Shown piece after piece: positions 44,011 to 53,833 of a DNA stretch of 59,975 nucleotides (position 1 is its first letter; every line of letters starts with the position of its first letter). The DNA is from Opitutales bacterium. Lineage in GTDB: Bacteria; Verrucomicrobiota; Verrucomicrobiia; Opitutales; Seribacteraceae. The stretch spans positions 1 to 59,975 of the forward strand of contig JAQWWZ010000012.1 in NCBI GenBank assembly GCA_029254745.1, given 5' to 3'. Under the pieces are notes generated by a model. That model worked only from the letters and a program-made list of their open reading frames with translations. It was not told where the DNA came from and did not search any database. The translations under genes were made by a program, and so were the position numbers.

Positions 44011-45519
44011 TTAAGCCGCTAACGAGCCTCCTGTAGCCAGTTGCATAATTGATTCCTCAGACATTTGATTCTTTTGTAGTTCTCCCGAAATTTTCCCTTC
44101 GTGCATAACATAAACCCTGTCCGCCATCCCCAGAACTTCCTCCATTTCACTTGAAACAAAGAGAATTGCTATGCCTTTGCCTGCGAGTTTTTCCATGAGT
44201 TTATAAATTTCCCTTTTGGCCCCAATATCAATCCCACGGGTTGGTTCATCGAGCATCAAAAGCTTGGGGTTCATTGCCAGCCATTTCCCCAAAACAATCT
44301 TTTGTTGGTTCCCCCCTGAGAGAAACCGCGCTGCTTGCTCGATACTTGGCGTTTTAATCTGCATCTGATCGACTGCCTCTTCAGCAATTATTTTTTCCTT
44401 TAAATGATCAAGAATACCCATTTTTTGATCCCTTTCAAGGCTGGGCAGGCTTGCATTCTCACGGACTGTCATAGGCAGGACCAACCCATGGTGCTTTCGA
44501 TCCTCAGGAGCCAGGGCCAAACCGGCATGGACAGCATCGGCTGGCGAACGTGGTGAAAAGCCAACTCCCTGCACCTCCAACTCTCCTCCTAAGGATGGAG
44601 TGACCCCAAAAAAGGTCTGTAATAATTCAGTACGACCAGCACCAACGAGCCCAGCAATCCCAACGATTTCACCTGCACACACCTCAATCGACACTGGAAT
44701 TTCAGGATAGGTTGGAGAAACCACATTCACTGCTTTAAGAACGCAATCCCCTGGTCGGTGAATTTCTCGATCATAAAATTCACTTAATTCACGCCCCACC
44801 ATTAAGCGAACCATATTATCGTGATTGATTTTATCTTTGGCTAACTCACCCGCGTTTGCTCCATCCCGAAATACCGTAACCCGGTCAGAAAGTTCCTTCA
44901 CTTCACCCAGTCGGTGAGAAATGTAAATCACGCTAATCCCCTCGTCTCGTAAGCCTTTAACCACATCGAACAAAGTCTCGGTCTCTTTTTGAGACAAACT
45001 ACTAGTCGGCTCATCCATGATCAACACACGGGCGTCGCAGGATAGGGCTTTGGCAATCTCAACCAACTGTTGCTTACCAATCGGTAGCGACCCGGCAATG
45101 GTGTCTGAGGGTAAATTCAGACCGACTCTTTTCAAATACCTGGTTGCTTCCTCATGTAATTTTCGCTCATTGATAAAACCTTTGCTCCCCGGTTCACGTC
45201 CGAGGAAAATATTGGAGGCCAAGTCTAAATTGGAAGCAAGGTTGAGCTCTTGATGAATCAGCGCAATACCCATGTCCATGGCTTCCCTGACATTTTTAAA
45301 ATTCACCCTCTCTCCGTCAATATAGTAATCACCAGAATCCGCAGGTTGCACACCTGCGAGGATTTTCATCAGGGTACTCTTTCCGGCACCATTTTCTCCG
45401 ATCAGCGAAATAACTTCACCCTTCCCCAAAGTCAGGGATACCCCCTTGAGAGCAAGAACGCCTGGGAAACTTTTTTTTAAGTCTCTGACTTCAAGAAGTA
45501 CCTCTGGACCTTCGCTCAT
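44011..45519 (-). CDS. Sugar ABC transporter ATPase (RbsA family, two ABC domains)
   Basis: The 502-residue protein has two fused nucleotide-binding domains that power sugar import. N-domain Walker A GENGAGKST is at residues 41-49 and Walker B VLIMDEPTSSLS follows. The C-domain has a degenerate Walker A (IAGLVGAGRTELLQ), signature LSGGNQQKIVLGKW and LLMLDEPTRGIDIGA. This asymmetric pattern is typical of RbsA/XylG/MglA. It is one base after the binding-protein stop and 4 bp before the permease. The exact sugar is unknown; the neighbouring xylB suggests pentose or polyol. Confidence 0.94.
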   Translation of the reverse strand: MSEGPEVLLEVRDLKKSFPGVLALKGVSLTLGKGEVISLIGENGAGKSTLMKILAGVQPADSGDYYIDGERVNFKNVREAMDMGIALIHQELNLASNLDLASNIFLGREPGSKGFINERKLHEEATRYLKRVGLNLPSDTIAGSLPIGKQQLVEIAKALSCDARVLIMDEPTSSLSQKETETLFDVVKGLRDEGISVIYISHRLGEVKELSDRVTVFRDGANAGELAKDKINHDNMVRLMVGRELSEFYDREIHRPGDCVLKAVNVVSPTYPEIPVSIEVCAGEIVGIAGLVGAGRTELLQTFFGVTPSLGGELEVQGVGFSPRSPADAVHAGLALAPEDRKHHGLVLPMTVRENASLPSLERDQKMGILDHLKEKIIAEEAVDQMQIKTPSIEQAARFLSGGNQQKIVLGKWLAMNPKLLMLDEPTRGIDIGAKREIYKLMEKLAGKGIAILFVSSEMEEVLGMADRVYVMHEGKISGELQKNQMSEESIMQLATGGSLAA

Positions 45520-46560
45520 TTATTGGGTTTTTCCAAGTTCGGCCATTTCCTTTTTCTTGGCCCAGAATTCGTCGATGTTTTTCTTCGTTACTTCCAGAAA
45601 GGCAACTTCTTGGTAAGTTGTCGTGGGCTGAACGCCATCCGAAATATTCTTGAGCATTTTAATGGATTCATATCCATATTTCCAAGGTTGCTGGCTTATA
45701 GTGCCATAGGCATGCCCATCAGTAATTGCTTGAAGTAAGGAGTCCTGTTCATCAAAGCCGCAAACCTTAATGGCACCCAACTTGTTCGCTTCCTTAATTG
45801 CGTCAATGCATGAAGGAGGGTTGTATGCAAACAGACCCACCATACATCTTAAATCCTTATATTTTGCGATCGCATCTTCGGCATTACTTTTAGCTCTTGC
45901 CTTATCGAAATTATCCGTACGGGTATCTAAAATCGTATATTTTGACCCCTCGGAGGTCAAATTGGTTGCGTCAACAGGATCGTATTTCACTTGCTCCAAA
46001 CTTTGCTCCGGGCGACCTAATAATGCATCGATGACTCCCTGCCTTCTTTGGCGTGCGTTTAATTGCTCAAGTCGCCCCACAAAGAGCATAACCTCTCCGC
46101 CCTCAGGCAGAGCCTTTTTCACCAATCCCCCCAAGGATCTGCCCGCCTTATAGTTATTGGTTCCAATGAAGATTAAACGCTTACTCTTTGGGGCGTCCGA
46201 ATCATTGGTAATTAAAATAGTATTTCCAGCCACTTCATTTAAGAAGGGGGTTTGATTTTCGGCATCCACTGGACTAACGGCAATACCATCAATGCCTTTT
46301 GCAAGCAAAGTTTCCATCATTCTTTTTTGATCAACAACTCCCTTTGGAGGCATTAAAACTTCGCAACTGACACCAAATTCTTTCTCTGCAATCCGTACTC
46401 CAGCAGCACATAAATCCCAAAAAGGATCAACTCCATTGGTTACATAAGCAAAGGAAACTTCGGAATCCCCCCCTTCCCCACCTGGCTTATCGCCACAACC
46501 TGAAAAAGAACCGAGAATTGGTGCAAGAAATAGAGAAATTATCTTAGATCGTATCTTCAT
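45520..46560 (-). CDS. Sugar-binding lipoprotein of ABC importer (periplasmic binding protein family I)
   Basis: The 346-residue lipoprotein has the lipobox GSFSGC (Cys22). The mature domain starts VSFAYVTNGVDPFWDLCAAGVRIAEKEFG, then PPKGVVDQKRMMETLLAKGIDGIAVSPVD, followed by the hinge and second lobe to YQEVAFLEVTKKNIDEF. This is the Peripla_BP_4/RbsB-type fold. It supplies sugar to the RbsA/RbsC-like pair. As a lipoprotein it is tethered rather than free in the periplasm. Confidence 0.92.
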   Translation of the reverse strand: MKIRSKIISLFLAPILGSFSGCGDKPGGEGGDSEVSFAYVTNGVDPFWDLCAAGVRIAEKEFGVSCEVLMPPKGVVDQKRMMETLLAKGIDGIAVSPVDAENQTPFLNEVAGNTILITNDSDAPKSKRLIFIGTNNYKAGRSLGGLVKKALPEGGEVMLFVGRLEQLNARQRRQGVIDALLGRPEQSLEQVKYDPVDATNLTSEGSKYTILDTRTDNFDKARAKSNAEDAIAKYKDLRCMVGLFAYNPPSCIDAIKEANKLGAIKVCGFDEQDSLLQAITDGHAYGTISQQPWKYGYESIKMLKNISDGVQPTTTYQEVAFLEVTKKNIDEFWAKKKEMAELGKTQ

Positions 46561-46587
46561 AATGATTTATTAATTAATGGTTAAAAT

Positions 46588-47346
46588 TCACCAAGGCGTG
46601 CGACCGCCGTTTACGCACAAAGTCTGACCGGTAACAAAGGAAGCTTCCGGCGAGGCAAAATAGCAAACTGCATTACCTACATCACTTGGATTCCCCCACC
46701 TGCCCATAGGAATGGTTGAAAGGTACGCGTCTTTGTCTTCTTGAGGATCCTGCTCATGTCTTTCCGTGGGTATCCAACCTGGAGCCACCATATTCACGGT
46801 AATACCAAAAGGAGCTACTTCACTCGCCATACTCCGGCTCCATCCGATTTGCCCTCCTTTTGCAGCAACATAGGCACTGAACTGGGGCACTGAACTATGA
46901 AAAACTTCGCTCGTTATGTTAATTATTCGCCCACCACCATTCTTTTTCATTCCTGAAAGCACAGCTTGGGTTAAGTAAAGAGGACTAAGTACAAAAAAGT
47001 CATACATTTTACGGTAAAAATCACCGTCATAGTTTTCAACAGGCTTCTGTGGTTGATCTGGGGTAGCATTGGGAACTAAAATATCAAGCGAGCCGAATTT
47101 TTCTTGAACTGCTTCAACCATTGCGTGAACTTGGTCAGAATCAGCTGCATCCGCTCTCACGAGCATCGCATGGATTCCACAATCCTGTAATTCTTTCAGG
47201 GCAATTTCGGCATGATCACGATTATTTAAATAATTCAATGCCACTTTCGCACCTGCATTACCCAAAGCCTTAGCAACTCCTTTACCCAAGCCCTTGGTGC
47301 TACCGGTTACGAGAGCAACTTTACCCTTCAATGAAAAATTTCCCAT
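46588..47346 (-). CDS. Short-chain dehydrogenase/reductase linked to sugar importer
   Basis: The 252-residue SDR starts at the ATG at 47346 (MGNFSLKGKVALVTG). The cofactor motif TGSTKGLG is at residues 14-21. The usual NNAG region reads PNAT in ILVPNATPDQP. The catalytic triad appears as Ser in NITSEVFHS and YVAAK, and VNMVAPGWIPT follows. It is first of the importer run, 27 bp before the binding protein. A sugar or polyol dehydrogenase role is likely; a 3-oxoacyl reductase role is less likely in this setting. Confidence 0.9.
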   Translation of the reverse strand: MGNFSLKGKVALVTGSTKGLGKGVAKALGNAGAKVALNYLNNRDHAEIALKELQDCGIHAMLVRADAADSDQVHAMVEAVQEKFGSLDILVPNATPDQPQKPVENYDGDFYRKMYDFFVLSPLYLTQAVLSGMKKNGGGRIINITSEVFHSSVPQFSAYVAAKGGQIGWSRSMASEVAPFGITVNMVAPGWIPTERHEQDPQEDKDAYLSTIPMGRWGNPSDVGNAVCYFASPEASFVTGQTLCVNGGRTPW

Positions 47347-47539
47347 AATCCCACACACTTTTAGGATAAAACATAACTTGGCAATAAATTAATATTTTCA
47401 GCGTATTTAATATTTCAATCTCCTACATTCCCAAGATTTCTATTTCCCTTCAAAGGCAACTGGGATAAAGTTCGACACTGCTATCACTGCTATTTACAAC
47501 TTGCTTACAAAGCTTGTTAAAAGTTATCCATAATGTGCT

Positions 47540-50500
47540 TTGAAAATATCTATTAAATATGTAATAATTTGCTTTTCGTATATATTTCTAATTGCAAACG
47601 CTTACAGCGAATCAACATCGCTAAGCAACTCAACATTTAGAAGCCACCATATTGAATTAAGTGTTGATATCAGTGGTAAAATTTACACAGCCCAAAAAAT
47701 CTCAAGCCGGGACTTGGGATATGGCAATTTTTCATGGCATGGAAAACTTGTTGAAGATCAAAATAGTATTCTCTCTTTTACTAAAGCCGAAAATATTGTT
47801 TTTGGAACTCTTCGCTTTGGTCATGGTCAAACTTTCAGACTTAAAACTAAAAATGATGGTGAAGTTTTCTTTTCACCCGCACCCCAATCAACTGATGTAT
47901 GTGCAGGTTGTGACTCTCCAAAAAGATCTGTACCCCTTGATCCAAGAAGAGATAGAAGAGGGAAAAATTGGCGCAACGGCGACGGTAATCTCATCGATCT
48001 CTTAGTCGCTTACACCTCAGACGCCAAAAGTGCCCAAAACTTTACTACTGAGAGCGAAATCAAAGCCTATGTTCAGAATGCTATTTCTGAGTCAAATTTA
48101 TGCTTTATGAACAGTAAGGTTAATGCATCAATTCGCTTGGTGCATTTAGTTGAAATCGACTATACAGAAACCCTAAACCCATCCTTAGACTTAAACCGAA
48201 CAGTCAACAAAGATGATGGCTACCTGGATGACCTGCACTCATTACGAGACCTGTACGGGGCAGATCTCGTAACTCTTCTTATTTCCCAAGGGGACGGAAC
48301 GGTAGGGGGGATAGCAAAGAGTATGACCTTCCCCACTTTAGCATTCGCAGATAGCGGGTTTAATGTTGTGGTTATGGACCAAATTGGAGCCCCAAATTAC
48401 AGCTTACTTCACGAGATTGGTCATAACATGGGGTGCTTGCATAATCGGGAAGATGCTATGAATCGTGGTATTCCAGAAACAGACCCTTCCAATAAATCAA
48501 CTTTTAAGACATTTAACTATGGCAAAAGATGGATCCTTGAGAATGAAGGTTACCGAACGATTATGGCCTACGATACGGAAGGTGCGATAACCTACTCCAA
48601 TCGCATCCCTTTCTTTTCAAATCCGAACATTAAGTACAAAGGAGTACAAACCGGAAATTTAAATGCAGAAGATAATGCACAGGTTTTGAATACAACCGCA
48701 CCTTATGTTTCCAACTTTCGAAACTCGGTGGTACAAGAAATAATCCCTTCAGTAAATTCCCTTACAGTAATGGAGGGAAATGCGAGCACATTGACGGTTC
48801 GCTTGGCAACAAAACCAGATCAAAATGTGACCATTTCAGCACAACTAGATTCTGCTGGTGATCAAAACTTTAAAATTGTCGGATCGGGTTATCTTTCATT
48901 CTCTACAGAAAATTGGAATCTCCCACAAACTGTACAAATCCAGGCAACTTTTGACCCAGACTCCGCTACAGGTGAGTCCACCCTCTATCTAAGTGCAAAT
49001 GAAATCCCAACAGCCAATATTGAACTCAATGAGAAAGATTCCGAGCTCAGTAAGGATGATAACTTTTTCATTTCTGGGGTGGTTCAAAATTCTCTAGGTA
49101 TTGGCATTAAAAATGTTGATATCTCACTTTCATCAGGTGAGACATTTATCACGGATGAAAAGGGATCTTTTTTTGTAAGTAGGATAAATGGTTGGATCGG
49201 TTCTCTATCAGCTGCTAAATCAGGTCACACGATCTCTCCTTCGAGCCTCTTAATCACAGCTGACACCACAGGCAATATTGATCAATTGTTCACCGCAAAC
49301 AGAAGTCATATCTTGTATGTAGACGAAGGGGCAACTGGCAATCGGGATGGATCGACTTGGGCTAATGCTTATCAAGACTTTTCCGAGGCTCTTGAATCCC
49401 TGCATCCCTTTTCAGAAGTCTGGGTAAAAAGGGGGACATACAAGCCGGGTGTTTTTCGAAGTGATTTCTTTTTAATTCCCCCTGATGTATCAATCTACGG
49501 AGGATTTGATGGAACCGAAACAGAAAGAGGTCAGAAAAATCCCTTTGTTAATGAAACAATTTTATCGGGAGATATTGGAAGTACTGGGGATGGCTCGGAT
49601 AATTCATTCCACATCGTCGTTCCATCTTCAGGATCCCATATCGAAGGGTTTACCATCGAGGACGGCAATGCGAGCGAAAACTTCTCGGACTCAAGGGGCA
49701 AAGGTGCAGGTTTATATGCAAAGAATGTCAGTTTCACAATAATCGACTGTGTTTTTAAAAATAACCGGGCACGACAAAAGGGTGGCGCACTTTATCTTGA
49801 TGAAACGAATGCATCCTTAACAAATTGCTCTTTCACCTCAAACCTCGGTACAGGACTTGGGGATGGATTCGGATATGCTGGTGGGATATACGCCAACAAA
49901 GTAGTTCTCTCGTTGACTGCCTGCCAGTTTACCCAGAACCAATCTGAGCTTAACGGCGGTGGAATTTTCGCCGAATACTCAACCATCAACTCCACTTCCT
50001 GTATTTTTTCTGGCAATCAAAATACCGATAATAACGGAGGCGGTGCCATGGCGCTGAAGTTTTGCATATTCAATGATATAAATAGTTCTTTCCAGGATAA
50101 CTTTTCGGCTTCTTCGGGGGGGGCTGTTGATATTTATGATTCCAATATCTCCCTTTCAGGAACTTTTTTTCACAACAACCAATCATCCTTTTCTGGGGGT
50201 GCGTTGGCTGGTGAGGGTTCAAATATTTCTGCATCAGACAGTAATTTTTCAGGTAATCAGGTTTCGTCCAACAATGGGGGTGCCTTGTATGTATCTGATT
50301 CAAACTTAATTCTTAACCGATCGCAATTCACTGGAAATCGGTCTGGGTTTTCGGGGGGTGGAGTTTATGTGCAAGATAGCAATGTTACCGCAAGCAACAA
50401 TCAATATGCTCAAAACTCCGCAGATTCATATGGAGGGGGGGCAGCCATAAAAAATGGAATGTGGAATGAGACTCTTGCTTCCTACTCCGATAACAATTCC

Positions 50501-52951
50501 TCCTACAATGGAGGAGGGCTTTATTTGGAGAACTCAAGTGGTTTAATTTCAGATACTAATTTCACATCCAATACAAATTTATCTTTTAACGGTGGGGGTG
50601 GGCTTTCCTTAGAATACTCATCTCCTCAAATTACTAACTGTCGATTCCTCACCAATTCAACAGCTTCAAAGTACGGAGGGGCTATTTACATGAACTCAGG
50701 CTCCAGCCCAAGCATTGAAAAGTCTTCCTTTATTCAAAATAAGGCGATTGGAACCGGTGGTTATGGGGGAGCTCTCTACTTTTTCCAAAACTCTTCTGTT
50801 GTAATCAATGAATGTTTATTTATGCAAAACAGTGCAGACAGTGGGGGCGCATTTGCCACTTGGGATACAAGCGATCTTAATTTTACAAATTGTAAATTTA
50901 TTGGAAATGAAGCGAATGTTACCAGTTCATCAAATGGAGGTGTTTGCGTGTTATGGGGCACTGCAGATAACACTCTTTTTGTGAACTGCCTGCTTTCTGA
51001 TAACCACGCAAACCAATATGGAGGCGTAATTAAAGGTGAAGGAACTTCCCAGTTTGTAAACTGTACATTAAGCAGGAATTCAGCAGGGTCATACGGAGGT
51101 GTTTCCATTCTTTTCCCTGGAAATATTCTGAGGTTTGAAAATTCAATTATCTGGCAAAATACAGCGGATATTGATGGCTCCGATATTTTTCTAAATGGTC
51201 AGACCGTTACTGCTTCATCCAGTATTTTAGATACATCCAAATCCTCCAGCTTAATTTCGGGTACGGATCATTTGAACGCTGACCCTCTCTTTGTAAATAG
51301 TGATGGTGAAGATGGAATCGCTGGAAATGAAGATGATGAATACAATTTACAATCCGAATCTCCTGCAATTGACCAAGCTGATTCCTCCGCGTTACATTAT
51401 TCAGTCACTGACATTCTTGGGAAAACTAGGTACGGGGCATCCCCTGATATCGGTGCCTATGAATACAGAGTCAATACTGCTCCTACAATTAGTGATGGTG
51501 CTTCTTACTCACTTTCATCAAATGAAGATCAATCTGTATCCTACACTCTCTCGGCATCAGATGCGGATGCGGATGACTTATCCTGGTCAATTGCTGAGGA
51601 TGCAAGTAACGGAACTGTTTCCGTAGATCACGGAACAGGCGAGGTAAGCTACCAACCAAATCCTGAATGGTCGGGGACAGATTCATTTGTAGTCATGGTT
51701 TCCGATGGCACCATAATTTCCTCCATATCTATAACTGTCGAAGTAACTTCCGTAGACGACCCTCCATATGTTTCAAACGAAATTGCCGATCAGACCAAAC
51801 AGGAAGATGATACCAACTTCAGTATAGACCTATCCTCTGTCTTTTCGGATCCAGATGGGGATGCCCTTACATACTCCGTAAGCTCATCGAATGATTCACT
51901 TGTGATGACATCTGTACAAAACAGCAACCTTATCCTTTCACTAGCACTTAACCAAAACGGAGAGACAACAATCACAGTTTCCGCCACCTCAAACGACGAT
52001 ACCATCACCTCATCTTTTGATTTGCTTGTTGATCCTGTTGATGATCCACCCCTGGTTGTTAGTAAAATCCCGGACCAAGCTTATGAGGAAGATGCTTCCG
52101 ATTTCAGTGTTGATCTCTCTTCTGTTTTCTCAGATCCAGATGGTGACACCCTTACTTATTCGGTCCTGTCAACAAACAACTCGCTTGTATCTTCATCGGT
52201 AGAGGGACATTTCCTTATTCTATCTCCTTCCCTTAATCAAAACGGGCGGGCAACTATCACCTTATCCGCTTCCTCAAATAATCAATCTGCAAGCACAACC
52301 TTCGATGTCTTAATAACCGCTGTTAATGATAATCCTACTTTTGATAGCATCCCAAATCAGCTCAGCGTTTACATCCCAGAATCGACACTGGGTGTTTATG
52401 ATTTTAATGCCTCTGACCTAGATGCAGATTCCTTAACTTATTCCATTATCGGGATTGACTCAGGCAATTTTGAGATAAATGCAAGCACAGGGTGGCTCCT
52501 CTTCCGTGAATTACCTGATTTTGAAAGTCCAGTTGATTCCGACCAAAACAATTCTTACTCGCTCACTGTCCTAGTTAGCGACCCGAGCGAATCTGCTACT
52601 ACCCTTGATGTCACGATTTATGTAAATGATATTGATGAGTTTGCCTGGTCGACCAGCCAGACTCTTCAAGGTAAATGGAGATCAACCTCATGGTTTGGCT
52701 ACTATTACCAGAACTCAAACAAATGGATCTATCATCTCGATCATGGATGGATTTACCGGGAAGGAGACTCCATGCTCTCAACTTGGTTTTACGACAATAC
52801 CCTAAAGTGGTTATGGACTAATAATCATCATTACCCATACCTTTATAGTGCTGAAGCGAGTGATTGGATGTATTTTTCACCTGAACAAGTAGATAGTCGA
52901 AGTTTTTATGACTATGCTACAGGGTCATGGATTGTACTTGATAGGAATTAA
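47540..52951 (+). CDS. Giant secreted protein: metzincin-type protease, beta-helix with Pmp-like repeats, cadherin-like repeats
   Basis: The 1803-residue protein starts at TTG (47540) with a signal peptide (KYVIICFSYIFLIANAYS). A metalloprotease domain (about 145-395) has the zinc motif HEIGHNMGCLH at 291-301 and a Met-turn TIMAYDT near 340-346. A Calx-beta-like segment follows (about 410-495), then a carboxypeptidase-regulatory-like fold (510-590) and a long right-handed beta-helix (about 590-1310) opening YVDEGATGNRDGSTWANAYQ. Tandem cadherin/Ig-like repeats follow (1312-1705), and last the aromatic C-terminal domain (1710-1803). The beta-helix carries about 17 GGA-type and a dozen FxxN motifs. 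It is probably a large surface adhesin or degradative enzyme. Confidence 0.85.
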   Translation: MKISIKYVIICFSYIFLIANAYSESTSLSNSTFRSHHIELSVDISGKIYTAQKISSRDLGYGNFSWHGKLVEDQNSILSFTKAENIVFGTLRFGHGQTFRLKTKNDGEVFFSPAPQSTDVCAGCDSPKRSVPLDPRRDRRGKNWRNGDGNLIDLLVAYTSDAKSAQNFTTESEIKAYVQNAISESNLCFMNSKVNASIRLVHLVEIDYTETLNPSLDLNRTVNKDDGYLDDLHSLRDLYGADLVTLLISQGDGTVGGIAKSMTFPTLAFADSGFNVVVMDQIGAPNYSLLHEIGHNMGCLHNREDAMNRGIPETDPSNKSTFKTFNYGKRWILENEGYRTIMAYDTEGAITYSNRIPFFSNPNIKYKGVQTGNLNAEDNAQVLNTTAPYVSNFRNSVVQEIIPSVNSLTVMEGNASTLTVRLATKPDQNVTISAQLDSAGDQNFKIVGSGYLSFSTENWNLPQTVQIQATFDPDSATGESTLYLSANEIPTANIELNEKDSELSKDDNFFISGVVQNSLGIGIKNVDISLSSGETFITDEKGSFFVSRINGWIGSLSAAKSGHTISPSSLLITADTTGNIDQLFTANRSHILYVDEGATGNRDGSTWANAYQDFSEALESLHPFSEVWVKRGTYKPGVFRSDFFLIPPDVSIYGGFDGTETERGQKNPFVNETILSGDIGSTGDGSDNSFHIVVPSSGSHIEGFTIEDGNASENFSDSRGKGAGLYAKNVSFTIIDCVFKNNRARQKGGALYLDETNASLTNCSFTSNLGTGLGDGFGYAGGIYANKVVLSLTACQFTQNQSELNGGGIFAEYSTINSTSCIFSGNQNTDNNGGGAMALKFCIFNDINSSFQDNFSASSGGAVDIYDSNISLSGTFFHNNQSSFSGGALAGEGSNISASDSNFSGNQVSSNNGGALYVSDSNLILNRSQFTGNRSGFSGGGVYVQDSNVTASNNQYAQNSADSYGGGAAIKNGMWNETLASYSDNNSSYNGGGLYLENSSGLISDTNFTSNTNLSFNGGGGLSLEYSSPQITNCRFLTNSTASKYGGAIYMNSGSSPSIEKSSFIQNKAIGTGGYGGALYFFQNSSVVINECLFMQNSADSGGAFATWDTSDLNFTNCKFIGNEANVTSSSNGGVCVLWGTADNTLFVNCLLSDNHANQYGGVIKGEGTSQFVNCTLSRNSAGSYGGVSILFPGNILRFENSIIWQNTADIDGSDIFLNGQTVTASSSILDTSKSSSLISGTDHLNADPLFVNSDGEDGIAGNEDDEYNLQSESPAIDQADSSALHYSVTDILGKTRYGASPDIGAYEYRVNTAPTISDGASYSLSSNEDQSVSYTLSASDADADDLSWSIAEDASNGTVSVDHGTGEVSYQPNPEWSGTDSFVVMVSDGTIISSISITVEVTSVDDPPYVSNEIADQTKQEDDTNFSIDLSSVFSDPDGDALTYSVSSSNDSLVMTSVQNSNLILSLALNQNGETTITVSATSNDDTITSSFDLLVDPVDDPPLVVSKIPDQAYEEDASDFSVDLSSVFSDPDGDTLTYSVLSTNNSLVSSSVEGHFLILSPSLNQNGRATITLSASSNNQSASTTFDVLITAVNDNPTFDSIPNQLSVYIPESTLGVYDFNASDLDADSLTYSIIGIDSGNFEINASTGWLLFRELPDFESPVDSDQNNSYSLTVLVSDPSESATTLDVTIYVNDIDEFAWSTSQTLQGKWRSTSWFGYYYQNSNKWIYHLDHGWIYREGDSMLSTWFYDNTLKWLWTNNHHYPYLYSAEASDWMYFSPEQVDSRSFYDYATGSWIVLDRN
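49740..51130 (+). repeat. Coding repeats: GGA/FxxN units of the beta-helix
   Basis: About 17 units recur with GGAL, GGGI, GGAV or GGAI and FxxN (FKNN, FTSN, FSGN, FTGN, FIQN, FIGN), every 22-35 residues. The pattern is the same as in chlamydial polymorphic membrane proteins. The DNA is moderately repetitive and coding throughout. Confidence 0.85.
52667..52948 (+). other. C-terminal aromatic repeat domain, copy 2 (in the giant protein)
   Basis: This codes for residues 1710-1803: KWRSTSWFGYYY, KWIYH, GWIYREG, STWFY, KWLWT, YPYLYSAEASDWMYF, SWIVLDRN. It aligns with copy 1 of the S1 protease across its whole length. The two host proteins share nothing else, so the domain is a mobile C-terminal module. 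Confidence 0.75.
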
Positions 52952-52957
52952 AAAAAC

Positions 52958-53833
52958 CTAGCCAGAGTAGGCAAATGAGGGGACTCCCCTGCAACTCAAC
53001 CCATCAACAACAAAAACTTTTCCAGCATGCTCTTCCTTCAATGACTTGTGGATACCTGTTGTCACAAAAAGTTGGTTTAGCCCTACCCCACCAAATGCAC
53101 AAGCGGTAGTTTCAACACATGGGAAATCTATCTTTTGCAGCATTCCCCCGGTCGCAGCGTTGATATTTACGACACACCCCCCGTGACAGAGGGCAACCCA
53201 TAAATGACCATCCGCATCTATAGTCATTCCATCTGGAGAGCCTTCCATTTCTGCCTTTGAAGTATCGAAAATGACTAAACGGTTATCAATAGCCCCAGTT
53301 TCATCATCGTAGTCATAAGACACAATCTCCTTGGTCGGAGTATCAATGTAGTACATTTTGTGCTTTGCCATATCCCAACAGATTCCGTTTGAATTGGTAA
53401 CATCAGGAATTTTCAGCTGAAGAGAACCCTCGGTATCCAACATATAAAGATTAGCGTCCCCTTTCTTTTTTACCGTACTGATCGTACCCGCCCAAAATCT
53501 TCCGGAAGGATCACATTTGCCGTCATTGAAGCGATTCTCAGGTCTTTTAGCTGCTTCAGGATCGGCGAAATTTTCCGTAAGTCCAGTTTGGGGATCGAAG
53601 GAATAAATCCCACTGTCTCCAGCACAAAGAAAGCCTCCAGATTTCCGAGGAACGACTGTACCGATACGTTCTCCCATCTCCCAAGTTTCTTCTCTTTCGG
53701 TTTCAGGATTTAAACAGATCAAGGCATGACCTTCAATATCGACATATAAAAGGCGATCATTCATATAAATTGGTCCTTCTCCCCACTTGGACACTCTAGA
53801 ACCCAATGGCCGGATAGTTACATTATTAGTCAT
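52958..53833 (-). CDS. SMP-30/gluconolactonase-family lactonase
   Basis: The 291-residue six-bladed beta-propeller probably hydrolyses a sugar-derived lactone. Metal-ligand and family motifs are present: EGP near Glu19, RFNDGKCDPSGRFWAGT, NGICWD, and SPDGMTIDADGHLWVAL. It has no signal peptide, so it acts in the cytosol. It is convergent with the giant protein, 6 bp apart. Together with the SDR and sugar importer at 43-47 kb it could form an oxidative sugar route, but the genes are not in one operon. Confidence 0.9.
   Translation of the reverse strand: MTNNVTIRPLGSRVSKWGEGPIYMNDRLLYVDIEGHALICLNPETEREETWEMGERIGTVVPRKSGGFLCAGDSGIYSFDPQTGLTENFADPEAAKRPENRFNDGKCDPSGRFWAGTISTVKKKGDANLYMLDTEGSLQLKIPDVTNSNGICWDMAKHKMYYIDTPTKEIVSYDYDDETGAIDNRLVIFDTSKAEMEGSPDGMTIDADGHLWVALCHGGCVVNINAATGGMLQKIDFPCVETTACAFGGVGLNQLFVTTGIHKSLKEEHAGKVFVVDGLSCRGVPSFAYSG

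Noticed and set aside
42948-46560. Naming the importer rbsABC
   Set aside because: No rbsD or rbsK is linked, and this family carries many sugars. The names would overstate the evidence.
49740-51130. CRISPR-like or satellite DNA repeat
   Set aside because: The periodicity is in the protein (GGA/FxxN units). Repeat lengths vary and the reading frame is continuous.
51300-51686. Additional genes in the other frames of the giant protein, and similar long open frames across other genes
   Set aside because: They lie wholly inside well-supported genes, have unnatural composition and no start context.
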